Assembly: GCA_903866625.1 (NCBI GenBank)
Contig: CAIPOI010000006.1
Location: 1-64,000, forward strand
Source: an uncultured archaeon
GTDB taxonomy: Archaea; Nanobdellota; Nanobdellia; Pacearchaeales; GW2011-AR1
Length of the DNA: 64,000 nt
Reading direction: 5' to 3'
The notes under the pieces are model-generated. The model made no database searches and was not told where the DNA came from. It was given only the letters and a program-made list of their open reading frames with translations. Below, one piece after another: positions 1 through 7,540 of the stretch (its first letter is position 1; each line of letters opens with the position of its first letter). A program made the position numbers and the translations under genes.

Positions 1-507
1 GACATATCTTAGGGTTAATAATAAAACCGTAAAAATAAGCGTAATGGCATATAAAATACCTAGAAATAATTCTAAGCCCAAGTTAATCAAATTATCCGCA
101 GTCAATAGAAAGAAATTAGGATCTATCATATTTACTATTCCTGAAGACATGATTCCATTAATGTCGATAAATATAGAATAAATAAAATAAGACATCTGAA
201 CTAAAACAATCATAATTATTATGTTTCTAAACCATTCTTTTGCCTTTTCTCTTTTTACTACATCATAACCCGAGATAATAAAATTAAAACCAGTATAAAG
301 TAAAAGCAGACCATAAAACATAGATAGAATGTAGATTATTATTGCCCAAATCGATCCAAAAGCCGATAAATCAATCTGTTGAGTGAGCAAGGATTTAGTA
401 AAGCTAAGTAATGGTTGAATCGGAGCATTAATTATTCCAATAAAGAAATCATAAAGCTTTTGAGGGATACATGTCGCTAGATTCAATAGACCACAATCAT
501 CAGTCAT
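1..507 (-). CDS. Multi-TM protein, VirB6/TrbL-like (partial, runs off window start)
   Basis: Absent from ORF track. Minus frame is open from ATG at 507 to base 1 (169 codons): MTDDCGLLNLATCIPQKLYDFFIGIINAPIQPLLSF...GYDVVKREKAKEWFRNIIIMIVLVQMSYF...; hydrophobic, next to a VirB2-like gene. Confidence 0.7.
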   Translation of the reverse strand, partial: MTDDCGLLNLATCIPQKLYDFFIGIINAPIQPLLSFTKSLLTQQIDLSAFGSIWAIIIYILSMFYGLLLLYTGFNFIISGYDVVKREKAKEWFRNIIIMIVLVQMSYFIYSIFIDINGIMSSGIVNMIDPNFFLLTADNLINLGLELFLGILYAITLIFTVLLLTLRYV

Positions 508-1883
508 ATTAAACCTCCAAAATATTTTCTAAGCACGGCATATATTGCGTAATTCAAGAATCCAAATATGGATAAGTTGTAGACTAAACCAAAATTATCT
601 TTTTCTTGAACGTAAATTGCTCTTTCGGCATTTGAAGTTCCATTGACCGCAATTATTTTATTTTCTAGATCTTTAGCAATAAGTGTTGTATTACCTTTGA
701 TAATCTTGCTTTGATTTCCGTAAGTAAGATTAACTGATATATTTTGTGGGTAAACTGAAACTAAGATGGTTTCATTTGCAAAATACCTTATCTTATCTGT
801 TTCTACTCTAAGATCTGAAACTTTCTGCTCTGCATTACAACTTTTATTAATATAATTGAAGAAGTCAAAAGCTTCCAAACTGCAATTATTATAATTTTTT
901 ACTATAAGCTCATTACCTTGCTTAAACAAATTGCTTATCTGTTCATTTTTGTAGTCATCTGCTCTTAATGTTAGAACATAATAAGGTCCTTTCGAGTAAT
1001 TTATTGAATACGTAAACTTATCATAGCGATATTGTGAATTTTCAAAACTTGCTTTGACAGAATCGCTAAAATTGAGATTAAAATCTATGCTTCCAGAATA
1101 GCTTGATATAGTTTTTATCTCAGCATAAAGAGTATTGTTATATAATTTTACATTAATAGAATCTGTTGCCTGAATATTATCTTGTTGAACTTCGTTATAA
1201 CTAGACGAACATCTGTAGCTATACTTAACGCAAACTCCGTTACTTCTTCTTGAACAATATCTTTGCCAACCATAATGTGCAACAGAGTAGGAAATCTGAA
1301 CATTAAATACTGAAGTTATAACAGAATTTTGATTTACATTTATGTTTACTAGTTTTCCACTACTTTGATAGAGATTATTTACATAAACTTTATTCTCAGA
1401 GATATTTTTAGTAAGCGTATAAATTCTCTGGCAATCTCCGCCGTTTGTATTTGGATAGCCCGAACTATAATAGTTTGAAGGCAGAGTATATCTCACATTA
1501 AAACCAGTTAGGACTTGAGTTTTATTTGGAACGTAAAGAGTATTATTATATAAAGTAGAAGGCATAACTGCAAAAATGCTTGCCCAAACATCTTTTACAA
1601 ATATTCCTTGTTGCTTACTTACTCCTGTTGGTGCATCAGAAATTACCAAATTCATATTTCTATTGAATACATACTGATGATTAGGAAAGAATTTATCTTG
1701 ATAATCTAGATTAGAGATAAGTAAATCTTTATCAGAATCATTTAAGGTTGTATTCAATATTTGTAAACAAGTGTTATAATTGGCTTGTGAAATCTGAGAA
1801 CAACTCGCAGAATAAATGAAAGGGATTTGCACAGCTACTAAAAGTAAAAGTGCAAAGAGCCCAATCAAGTTATTCTTTTTCAT
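504..1883 (-). CDS. Secreted/membrane-anchored hypothetical protein (N-terminal signal, C-terminal hydrophobic helix)
   Basis: 459 aa ORF, signal-like N-terminus, Cys-containing ectodomain. Confidence 0.8.
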   Translation of the reverse strand: MKKNNLIGLFALLLLVAVQIPFIYSASCSQISQANYNTCLQILNTTLNDSDKDLLISNLDYQDKFFPNHQYVFNRNMNLVISDAPTGVSKQQGIFVKDVWASIFAVMPSTLYNNTLYVPNKTQVLTGFNVRYTLPSNYYSSGYPNTNGGDCQRIYTLTKNISENKVYVNNLYQSSGKLVNINVNQNSVITSVFNVQISYSVAHYGWQRYCSRRSNGVCVKYSYRCSSSYNEVQQDNIQATDSINVKLYNNTLYAEIKTISSYSGSIDFNLNFSDSVKASFENSQYRYDKFTYSINYSKGPYYVLTLRADDYKNEQISNLFKQGNELIVKNYNNCSLEAFDFFNYINKSCNAEQKVSDLRVETDKIRYFANETILVSVYPQNISVNLTYGNQSKIIKGNTTLIAKDLENKIIAVNGTSNAERAIYVQEKDNFGLVYNLSIFGFLNYAIYAVLRKYFGGLI

Positions 1884-1884
1884 G

Positions 1885-2226
1885 CTAGCTTCCTACTATG
1901 AAGTTTACTATCAAAGGTGCTAGCCAGATGACAATCAAGCCGATAACGACGTACATTGCCATATTCTTTGCTTGTTCACGCTTTCCAGGATCATTTCCAG
2001 ACGTAATGTAAGTAATACCTGCAAAAAGTAAAACAACAACTGCTATAGCAGAAGCAAAGTATTTTACCATATTGTAGATCTTCATTACTGGAGAAAGCAT
2101 ACTGTCAAACGTGGCTTTATCTGATGCAGAAATCGACTGGTTAAAGTCTAAAGCTACAACAAATTGTAGAGCAAACATTGCAACAAACAAGACAAGTCCT
2201 ATGATAGCATAGTATTTTTTATCCAT
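1885..2226 (-). CDS. TrbC/VirB2-like pilin subunit family membrane protein
   Basis: 113 aa, N-terminal TM plus ...AGITYITSGNDPGKREQAKNMAMYVVIGLIVIWLAPLIVNFI, typical of VirB2/TrbC-like proteins. Confidence 0.7.
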   Translation of the reverse strand: MDKKYYAIIGLVLFVAMFALQFVVALDFNQSISASDKATFDSMLSPVMKIYNMVKYFASAIAVVVLLFAGITYITSGNDPGKREQAKNMAMYVVIGLIVIWLAPLIVNFIVGS

Positions 2227-2410
2227 TTTTATACCTCCTGTTCAATTTATTTTTCTCTAAAGAAAATTCGTTTTCCTTTAGAGCCTCAAGAAACCTCTTA
2301 ATTTCCCTTTCCCATTTTTTACCATACTTGTATTTGAAAAATCCGATACAAGAATGACAAACTTCTTCGTTCTCTTCTATTTCCTTTTTGCATATTTTGC
2401 AATTTTTCAT
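2219..2410 (-). CDS. Small zinc-finger-like protein
   Basis: 63 aa with CKICKKEIEENEEVCHSC (CxxC...CxxC). Confidence 0.6.
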   Translation of the reverse strand: MKNCKICKKEIEENEEVCHSCIGFFKYKYGKKWEREIKRFLEALKENEFSLEKNKLNRRYKNG

Positions 2411-2456
2411 AAGTGCCTTGTGTCTGTGTTTCTTTTATATGGACTGGTGAAAAAAA

Positions 2457-2476
2457 TGATATCATTTTTGATATCA
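2457..2476. promoter_or_regulatory. Tandem palindromes TGATATCA-TTTT-TGATATCA between divergent genes
   Basis: Two perfect 8-bp palindromes, 12 bp centre to centre, upstream of the TATA (gattttaaac) of the methyltransferase gene. Confidence 0.5.
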
Positions 2477-2522
2477 AAAAATTCACTAGGCAATATTTAA
2501 CGATTTTAAACTAGTCTTTTTT

Positions 2523-3404
2523 ATGCAAGTCAATAAAATTTACCAAGGAGATTCATTAGAATTACTAAAGAAGATAGAAGATAAGACCATAGACTGCGTT
2601 GTAACTTCTCCGCCCTATTATAATGTCCGAGACTATGGTGTTAAAGAACAAATAGGTAGAGAACAATCTGTAGAAGAATATATTTCTAAAATAGTAAACA
2701 TAATGAGAGAATGCAAAAGGATTCTAAGAGATGACGGCACGATATTTCTTAATCTAGGAGATTCATATTTCGGAGATGAAATAAAAGATAAACCAGATTG
2801 GGTTAAAGCTAAGCAAAAATTATTGGTTCATTATAGGATAGCTATAAGGTGTCAAGAAGAATTAGGTTTGATTTTAAGAAATGATATTCATTGGATCAAA
2901 CAAATAGTTAATTATCAAACTGAAGAGAGTTATGGCTCTAGTGTTCCTTGCCCCGTTCAAGACCGCTTGGGTTTGAATTCTGAGGCGATATTCTTCTTTA
3001 CTAAAAGTACAAACTACTATTTTAATTTAGATTCAATAAGAATGCCCTACAAAGAAAGCACTATTAAAAAATCAAAAGTTAATCGCAAATATTCTAGAGA
3101 AAGCCCATATAAGGGGCAATTTATGAGTACTAATCTGAATCCATTAGGTAAGAATCCTGGAGACTGCATTATGTTTCCTTTAGAAAGAGCAAGAGAAAAA
3201 CATATTGCAATGTTTCCTTCTATAATCCCTGAATTTTGTATTAAATGTGGTTGTCCTGAGAGGGGTATTGTTTTAGATCCATTTATGGGTTCTGGAACTA
3301 CCGCCTTAGTTGCTAAGAGGTTGGGTAGAAGCTTTGTTGGGCTTGAATTAAATGCGGAGTATGTTCAACTTGCAAATAAACGCCTGCAACAATTAAAGAA
3401 ATGA
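2523..3404 (+). CDS. Site-specific DNA methyltransferase (N4-cytosine/N6-adenine, motif IV before motif I)
   Basis: VVTSPPYYNVRDYG (motif IV) and DPFMGSGTTALVAKRLGRSFVGLELN (motif I). Confidence 0.9.
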   Translation: MQVNKIYQGDSLELLKKIEDKTIDCVVTSPPYYNVRDYGVKEQIGREQSVEEYISKIVNIMRECKRILRDDGTIFLNLGDSYFGDEIKDKPDWVKAKQKLLVHYRIAIRCQEELGLILRNDIHWIKQIVNYQTEESYGSSVPCPVQDRLGLNSEAIFFFTKSTNYYFNLDSIRMPYKESTIKKSKVNRKYSRESPYKGQFMSTNLNPLGKNPGDCIMFPLERAREKHIAMFPSIIPEFCIKCGCPERGIVLDPFMGSGTTALVAKRLGRSFVGLELNAEYVQLANKRLQQLKK

Positions 3405-3589
3405 AAAAGAATTCTCAATTACACCTCCATCTTGAAACAGAACTGTTTGAAAGGCTGAAAAGAGAATCTGAACAAAATTTTTTGACGGTTGCAGAATGGT
3501 GCAGAGTTAAACTAAGAAATGGTGATTACCTAAAAGAAATGTTATTGGTCTTAAAGAATATAGAAAGAAAAGTCTATTCTAAAGAGTAG
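3401..3589 (+). CDS. Ribbon-helix-helix type putative DNA-binding protein
   Basis: 62 aa SQLHLHLETELFERLKRESEQNFLTVAEWCRVKL; ATGA overlap with methyltransferase stop. Confidence 0.65.
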   Translation: MKKNSQLHLHLETELFERLKRESEQNFLTVAEWCRVKLRNGDYLKEMLLVLKNIERKVYSKE

Positions 3590-3665
3590 AGGTCTTTTTA
3601 AACGATTATTGCTATTGACAATTAGTTATTTAGATCATAATAAGATAATAAATAGATACAACCTG

Positions 3666-3764
3666 ACGCTCTAAAGGATGCTGAATTACCTTGATGACGG
3701 TTTGGGCGTACTACAATCTTGTTAAAAACAAGAGCGTTGGAATACCCAACGCACCAAAAGGTGC
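3666..3764. other. Cluster of inverted repeats (possible terminator or structured RNA)
   Basis: CTTGTT-AAA-AACAAG, GCGTTGG-AATAC-CCAACGC, GCACC-AAAA-GGTGC; ACGCTC(3666)/GAGCGT(3732) could pair as alternative. Confidence 0.4.
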
Positions 3765-3776
3765 AGAAATGTTAAA

Positions 3777-3848
3777 CGCCCCAACCGAGAATTGAACTCG
3801 GGTTTCATCCGTGACAGGGATGCGTACTAGCCACTATACGATTAGGGC
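3777..3848 (-). tRNA. tRNA-Asp (GTC)
   Basis: Cloverleaf on minus strand; anticodon loop CTGTCAC; T-loop GTTCAATTC; acceptor GCCCTAA/TTGGGGC, discriminator G. Confidence 0.93.
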
Positions 3849-3979
3849 ATAAGTTTTGTTAACTTTCGTGAGTGTTAATATCCTAAGATATTAAACTAAC
3901 AAACCTTAGCAAGATAATATTTATTTTTGGGTTTTTAAAGTTTTTCTTATCTTCAAGGATCGAATAGAATTAAGTCTGA

Positions 3980-4201
3980 TTATCCAAAGAGTATAATTAA
4001 AAGGACAACAAGAATAATAAAGATAAAAAGAAATCCAAGAGACCACCAAGCAACCTTCCAAAGTTTCTCTACTTGCTCTTTTGCCTTTGCTTTCCTTTGG
4101 AGGAGTTCTTCTTTACTAAGGTTCTTCTCTTCTAACTTATTCAATCTACTTATAACTATTAGGAATAGGATTAAAATAAGCCAGAAGTAAAAGTCTTCCA
4201 T
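3980..4201 (-). CDS. Small two-TM protein with LSKEELLQR motif
   Basis: 73 aa; upstream tttatatac TATA-like box. Confidence 0.55.
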   Translation of the reverse strand: MEDFYFWLILILFLIVISRLNKLEEKNLSKEELLQRKAKAKEQVEKLWKVAWWSLGFLFIFIILVVLLIILFG

Positions 4202-4285
4202 TATTAAAATGAGATGGTGAAGTATATAAATATTATTAATACTATTCTTTCTTCAAAGAGAATTAGTTTTTGTTTTTAGAGGTAA

Positions 4286-4399
4286 TTAACTAGAACCAAT
4301 CAGTATTCCAAATAAAATAACCCAGAATAAGACCCAACCAAGCCTCTTATAGATCCTTTGTAATAATTCTCTCTCACTAAGTTGTTCGGTTTTAGTCAT
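4286..4399 (-). CDS. Micro-ORF, single-TM protein (37 aa)
   Basis: Not in ORF track: MTKTEQLSERELLQRIYKRLGWVLFWVILFGILIGSS; shares LSxxELLQR with the 73 aa neighbour. Confidence 0.5.
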   Translation of the reverse strand: MTKTEQLSERELLQRIYKRLGWVLFWVILFGILIGSS

Positions 4400-4406
4400 G
4401 TTCTAA

Positions 4407-4607
4407 TTAGCTCAATCTCCCATTATCAAAGTTTAGTTCAAATATTCTCTGCTCGAGTAGTCTCAATCCTACCGTAAAACAGATTCCAAATAACAGAAAT
4501 AACAAACCATCGCTACTATCCTTGTTTACCCAAATCCAAGCAGATCCAAGTAGCGTTGCAACAGAAGTAGTAAGCTGACTTATTTTGAATATTGTAGCAT
4601 CCAACAT
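4407..4607 (-). CDS. Small membrane protein
   Basis: 66 aa, hydrophobic, 1 bp after the 191 aa ORF. Confidence 0.5.
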   Translation of the reverse strand: MLDATIFKISQLTTSVATLLGSAWIWVNKDSSDGLLFLLFGICFTVGLRLLEQRIFELNFDNGRLS

Positions 4608-4608
4608 A

Positions 4609-5184
4609 TCAAAATCTAAAATCAGGCATTTTTATTTCTGGAAGCTTAATCTCAGGCATTTTGAACCCGCCAAATAAACCTCCATCACCATGATCATCTC
4701 CACCATCATCATCTTCTGTTGGTCTTCTATTCTCCCCACCATTCCTATCTTTAATTTCAATTATTCGGACTACCTTTTCATTTCCACCCATTATATCTCC
4801 ATCGCTTTGGAAGTCCTTAATTTCATGTTTAAAAAGGGTAACGTGTTGTCTAGAGTTTTCTCCAACAAAGACTACAATAACATAATCAAAATTTCTTAAA
4901 TGTCGTTTAATCTGAGTTGTTTTTCTATCAACTTCTGGCTGATGTTTTAAGTTCATTCCTACTTCTATACCTACTCCATCAACTTGGATATCAATATTAC
5001 TCTCTCCTCTTTCTCTCAGTATCTTTCGTTCTTCTTTTATCTGTCCCCTATCTTGAAGATCTAGAAGATATTCATATAAAGCCTTTTGATAATCTTTCTC
5101 ATTAGAATAATGCTCGGGTTTCCATTTATTTATTAAATCAAGTAGACCTTCAAAGAGATTCTGTGTATCGTTTCCGAACATCAT
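4609..5184 (-). CDS. Hypothetical protein, possible PD-(D/E)XK nuclease-like fold with Asp/Gly linker and MPEIK repeat tail
   Basis: ESNIDIQVDGVGIEVGMNLK...KRHLRNFDYVIVVFVG; tail FKMPEIKLPEIKMPDFRF. Confidence 0.55.
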   Translation of the reverse strand: MMFGNDTQNLFEGLLDLINKWKPEHYSNEKDYQKALYEYLLDLQDRGQIKEERKILRERGESNIDIQVDGVGIEVGMNLKHQPEVDRKTTQIKRHLRNFDYVIVVFVGENSRQHVTLFKHEIKDFQSDGDIMGGNEKVVRIIEIKDRNGGENRRPTEDDDGGDDHGDGGLFGGFKMPEIKLPEIKMPDFRF

Positions 5185-5233
5185 GAGTGTAAGTGACTTT
5201 TGGGCTTTAAATATTTTCTTGATTTAGAGTTAT

Positions 5234-5428
5234 CTAACTTGGAGATTTATTAAATGTCTTCTTCAAAATAAAAGTGATAACTGCTCCTATAAAACCAACA
5301 ACTACACTCCACTCAACAGAGAATTTAAATCCGATTATTAATATAACTAAAATAAGTAAAAAGACAATGCCTTCAAGCCCCAACTCATCAAATAAACTAC
5401 TCATCTTCAAACTCATCATCTTCTTCAT
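5234..5428 (-). CDS. Small membrane protein
   Basis: 64 aa with two hydrophobic stretches. Confidence 0.5.
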   Translation of the reverse strand: MKKMMSLKMSSLFDELGLEGIVFLLILVILIIGFKFSVEWSVVVGFIGAVITFILKKTFNKSPS

Positions 5429-5528
5429 CTAAGTCTAACTCTCTTTCAAAATCTTCATCTTCTATATCTCTTAGACTATCTCTTTCTTGTTCTTCTTGTT
5501 CTTCTTTTACTTCTTGTTCCTTTGACAT
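5397..5528 (-). CDS. Acidic micro-ORF (43 aa)
   Basis: Not in ORF track: MSKEQEVKEEQEEQERDSLRDIEDEDFERELDLDEEDDEFEDE; overlaps start of the 64 aa ORF in another frame. Confidence 0.4.
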   Translation of the reverse strand: MSKEQEVKEEQEEQERDSLRDIEDEDFERELDLDEEDDEFEDE

Positions 5529-5593
5529 GGTTTAACCAGATTTTTTAGATAAAAATGAAAGCTCCTCGGGGTTTTTAAAGTTTTTTGTTGGGT

Positions 5594-6061
5594 TTAACAA
5601 AAGAACTCTCCAAGAAAATTCTCCCACCTTGTAAAGTTTCTGCTTAAATCATATCTCTGAAGAATTTTAAATTGAGATACTCCTACATTTCTATAAAATT
5701 CTGGAGTAGGAGCTGCATGATAATTGCAGGATCTTACCATTTTATCCTTAAACAAACCCAAAGAAATAAGACATCTTGAAGCTAAATCTAAACCCTCATG
5801 TTTACTAACTAAAGGAAAAATTTCTGTTTCACGAATATATTTTAGCACTATGCTTGCAACATCTACTTGTTCTTGTTCAGACGAAGCAAAACTTGCCTGC
5901 GAGAAAACTAACATTAATTGATTAAATGATGGAACAGTCCATAAAATACTTTCTGAAGTTTGAGCATAGAGTGCATCAAGAGTCTTAGCAGTTAATTTTT
6001 CATTTAGTGCAATAGCAAGATCTTTCTCAGGTATAGATGAAAATCCTGCTTGATCTCCCAT
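5594..6061 (-). CDS. Hypothetical protein
   Basis: 155 aa; upstream cttttaaatg TATA-like box. Confidence 0.65.
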   Translation of the reverse strand: MGDQAGFSSIPEKDLAIALNEKLTAKTLDALYAQTSESILWTVPSFNQLMLVFSQASFASSEQEQVDVASIVLKYIRETEIFPLVSKHEGLDLASRCLISLGLFKDKMVRSCNYHAAPTPEFYRNVGVSQFKILQRYDLSRNFTRWENFLGEFFC

Positions 6062-6144
6062 AGAAAACTAATTACAAAAACACATTTAAAAGAATGATTA
6101 TACTCTAGAATAAGATATTTAAACAGTCAAATGCTTTTAGAATT

Positions 6145-6405
6145 ATGAAATTACTTAAGGCTAAAAGAGGCAGAAAATCCTTTAAAAAAGAGTTTAAGCG
6201 ACAGATAAAATATGCTATTGCGGCTGCAGTGGGCTTTCTTATTGCCTTTGCTTGGAGAAACTCTATTTATAATGCTACTGAACAAATAATAGAGAAGTTT
6301 ACAGAATCTTCTAAACATATTATATCCAACATTTCTGCTTCAATTATAATAACTATAATTGGCGTTCTGATAATAATTGTTAGTTCTAGGTTACTGAGAG
6401 ATTAG
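6145..6405 (+). CDS. Small membrane protein (resembles archaeal DUF5654-type proteins)
   Basis: 86 aa; AFAWRNSIYNATEQIIEKF plus TM helices. Confidence 0.6.
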   Translation: MKLLKAKRGRKSFKKEFKRQIKYAIAAAVGFLIAFAWRNSIYNATEQIIEKFTESSKHIISNISASIIITIIGVLIIIVSSRLLRD

Positions 6406-6780
6406 TTAATTACAATCACAAATTTTCCAGGGTCCACCTTCTGAATGAATATCTGTAACTCCGGAATAATGAGTATCTGTTGGGCAATTGCAAGAATCAT
6501 GAACTAGTACTGCTGCGACTGAGCGAGTTCCTGAAACTCTATCTGCTTCAGTAGCATAACAACAGCTATTTCCTGGACCTGCTTGGCAAGAATTCATAGG
6601 GCAAGTCCCCGGATACCCTGAAGAATTGTTATTATTAGTGAGACTATTATTAAAAGTTATTCCAAATACAGATAGATCAATATAACCCTGATAAGCCAAC
6701 CCCAAGATAAAAAGCACAATAACAAGAATAATTAACAATATTAAAACTACTGGTTTCCTCTTCTTCTCCTGTTTATCCAT
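6406..6780 (-). CDS. Membrane-anchored Cys-containing extracellular protein
   Basis: N-terminal TM, then CPMNSCQAGPGNSCCYA... ectodomain. Confidence 0.6.
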   Translation of the reverse strand: MDKQEKKRKPVVLILLIILVIVLFILGLAYQGYIDLSVFGITFNNSLTNNNNSSGYPGTCPMNSCQAGPGNSCCYATEADRVSGTRSVAAVLVHDSCNCPTDTHYSGVTDIHSEGGPWKICDCN

Positions 6781-6825
6781 GAATATCTAAGATAATTGAA
6801 GTTTAAAAATTATGCGTCTGAAATA

Positions 6826-6916
6826 AGAATAAAATCCCTATGTGATTTAGAGTTTTAGTTTATAGAGAAGTTTAATCTCGTTTTACTCGATTAAGAATAT
6901 AAATCCCTATGTGATT
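6826..6916. repeat. Pair of about 23-bp direct repeats TAAGAATA(T/A)AAATCCCTATGTGATTT
   Basis: taagaataaaatccctatgtgattt and taagaatataaatccctatgtgattt, 67 bp apart, downstream of tRNA-Tyr. Confidence 0.75.
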
Positions 6917-6958
6917 TTTCATTTTTATACTATTGAAGAAGAGAGTTAAATGAAAAAT
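6914..6958. repeat. 11-bp inverted repeat ATTTTTCATTT ... AAATGAAAAAT abutting tRNA-Tyr 3' end
   Basis: Perfect arms at 6914-6924 and 6948-6958; possible tRNA terminator hairpin. Confidence 0.6.
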
Positions 6959-7029
6959 CCCACCTCCCAGATTCGAACTGGGGACACGCTGGTCTACAGC
7001 CAACTGCTCTACCACTGAGCTAAGGTGGG
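6958..7029 (-). tRNA. tRNA-Tyr (GTA)
   Basis: Cloverleaf; anticodon loop CTGTAGA; C1-G72 pair and A73, as expected for archaeal tRNA-Tyr; TATA (ctttaaatac) upstream. Confidence 0.92.
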
Positions 7030-7078
7030 ATTACTAAAGAAAATTTGAGGAGTATTTAAAGATTTGTTTAGATGATTT

Positions 7079-7528
7079 TTAAACTTCTTTTCTCTTGCAA
7101 CGATCAATAATTAACCTCAATCTTGCTGGAGTAATATTATGAACTCCAAAACAACCTGCGGCTTCATAAGCATCATTTTCAAGAGTCCTTACGTGTGGAC
7201 CTCTAACTCGAATTAATTCGTAAGCAGCATCAATAAAGCTCTGAACACTAGGAGCCCTTTGTTTTTTTGGGAAGCAAAGAACTTTTGTTTCTAAGAAATC
7301 TGAGGGATATACAGTTATTCCCTTTATATCAAATTTATCATAAGGGAGTTTAACTCGCATAAGCATCCCGTGTTCCCAAATAGCTGCAAAAACATTAAAT
7401 TTTCCTTCGCTTAAAGTTTCATCATGAACATACATCGCAGGTTCTATTAACTCAGGTTTACCATTTAATCCATCTTTAGAAACTCCATTGATAGTATAAA
7501 ATTCTCCAGGAATAACTAAATTGCTCAT
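7079..7528 (-). CDS. Hypothetical protein
   Basis: 149 aa ORF. Confidence 0.65.
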   Translation of the reverse strand: MSNLVIPGEFYTINGVSKDGLNGKPELIEPAMYVHDETLSEGKFNVFAAIWEHGMLMRVKLPYDKFDIKGITVYPSDFLETKVLCFPKKQRAPSVQSFIDAAYELIRVRGPHVRTLENDAYEAAGCFGVHNITPARLRLIIDRCKRKEV

Positions 7529-7540
7529 AGTAAAATTAAA

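Noticed and set aside
3660-3700. CTGA and TTGATGA near each other, possible C/D box sRNA
   Set aside because: Box order and spacing are wrong and no terminal C/D pairing is present
3698-3714. acggtttgggcgtac resembles the tRNA-Asp 3' end (cggttggggcgt)
   Set aside because: Short (about 11 of 12 bases), inverted relative to the tRNA, and no integrase gene nearby; not enough for an att site
4690-5105. Plus-strand ORFs of 69 and 62 aa
   Set aside because: Antisense to the better-supported 191-aa minus-strand gene; Ile/Ser/Leu/Tyr-rich composition typical of shadow ORFs
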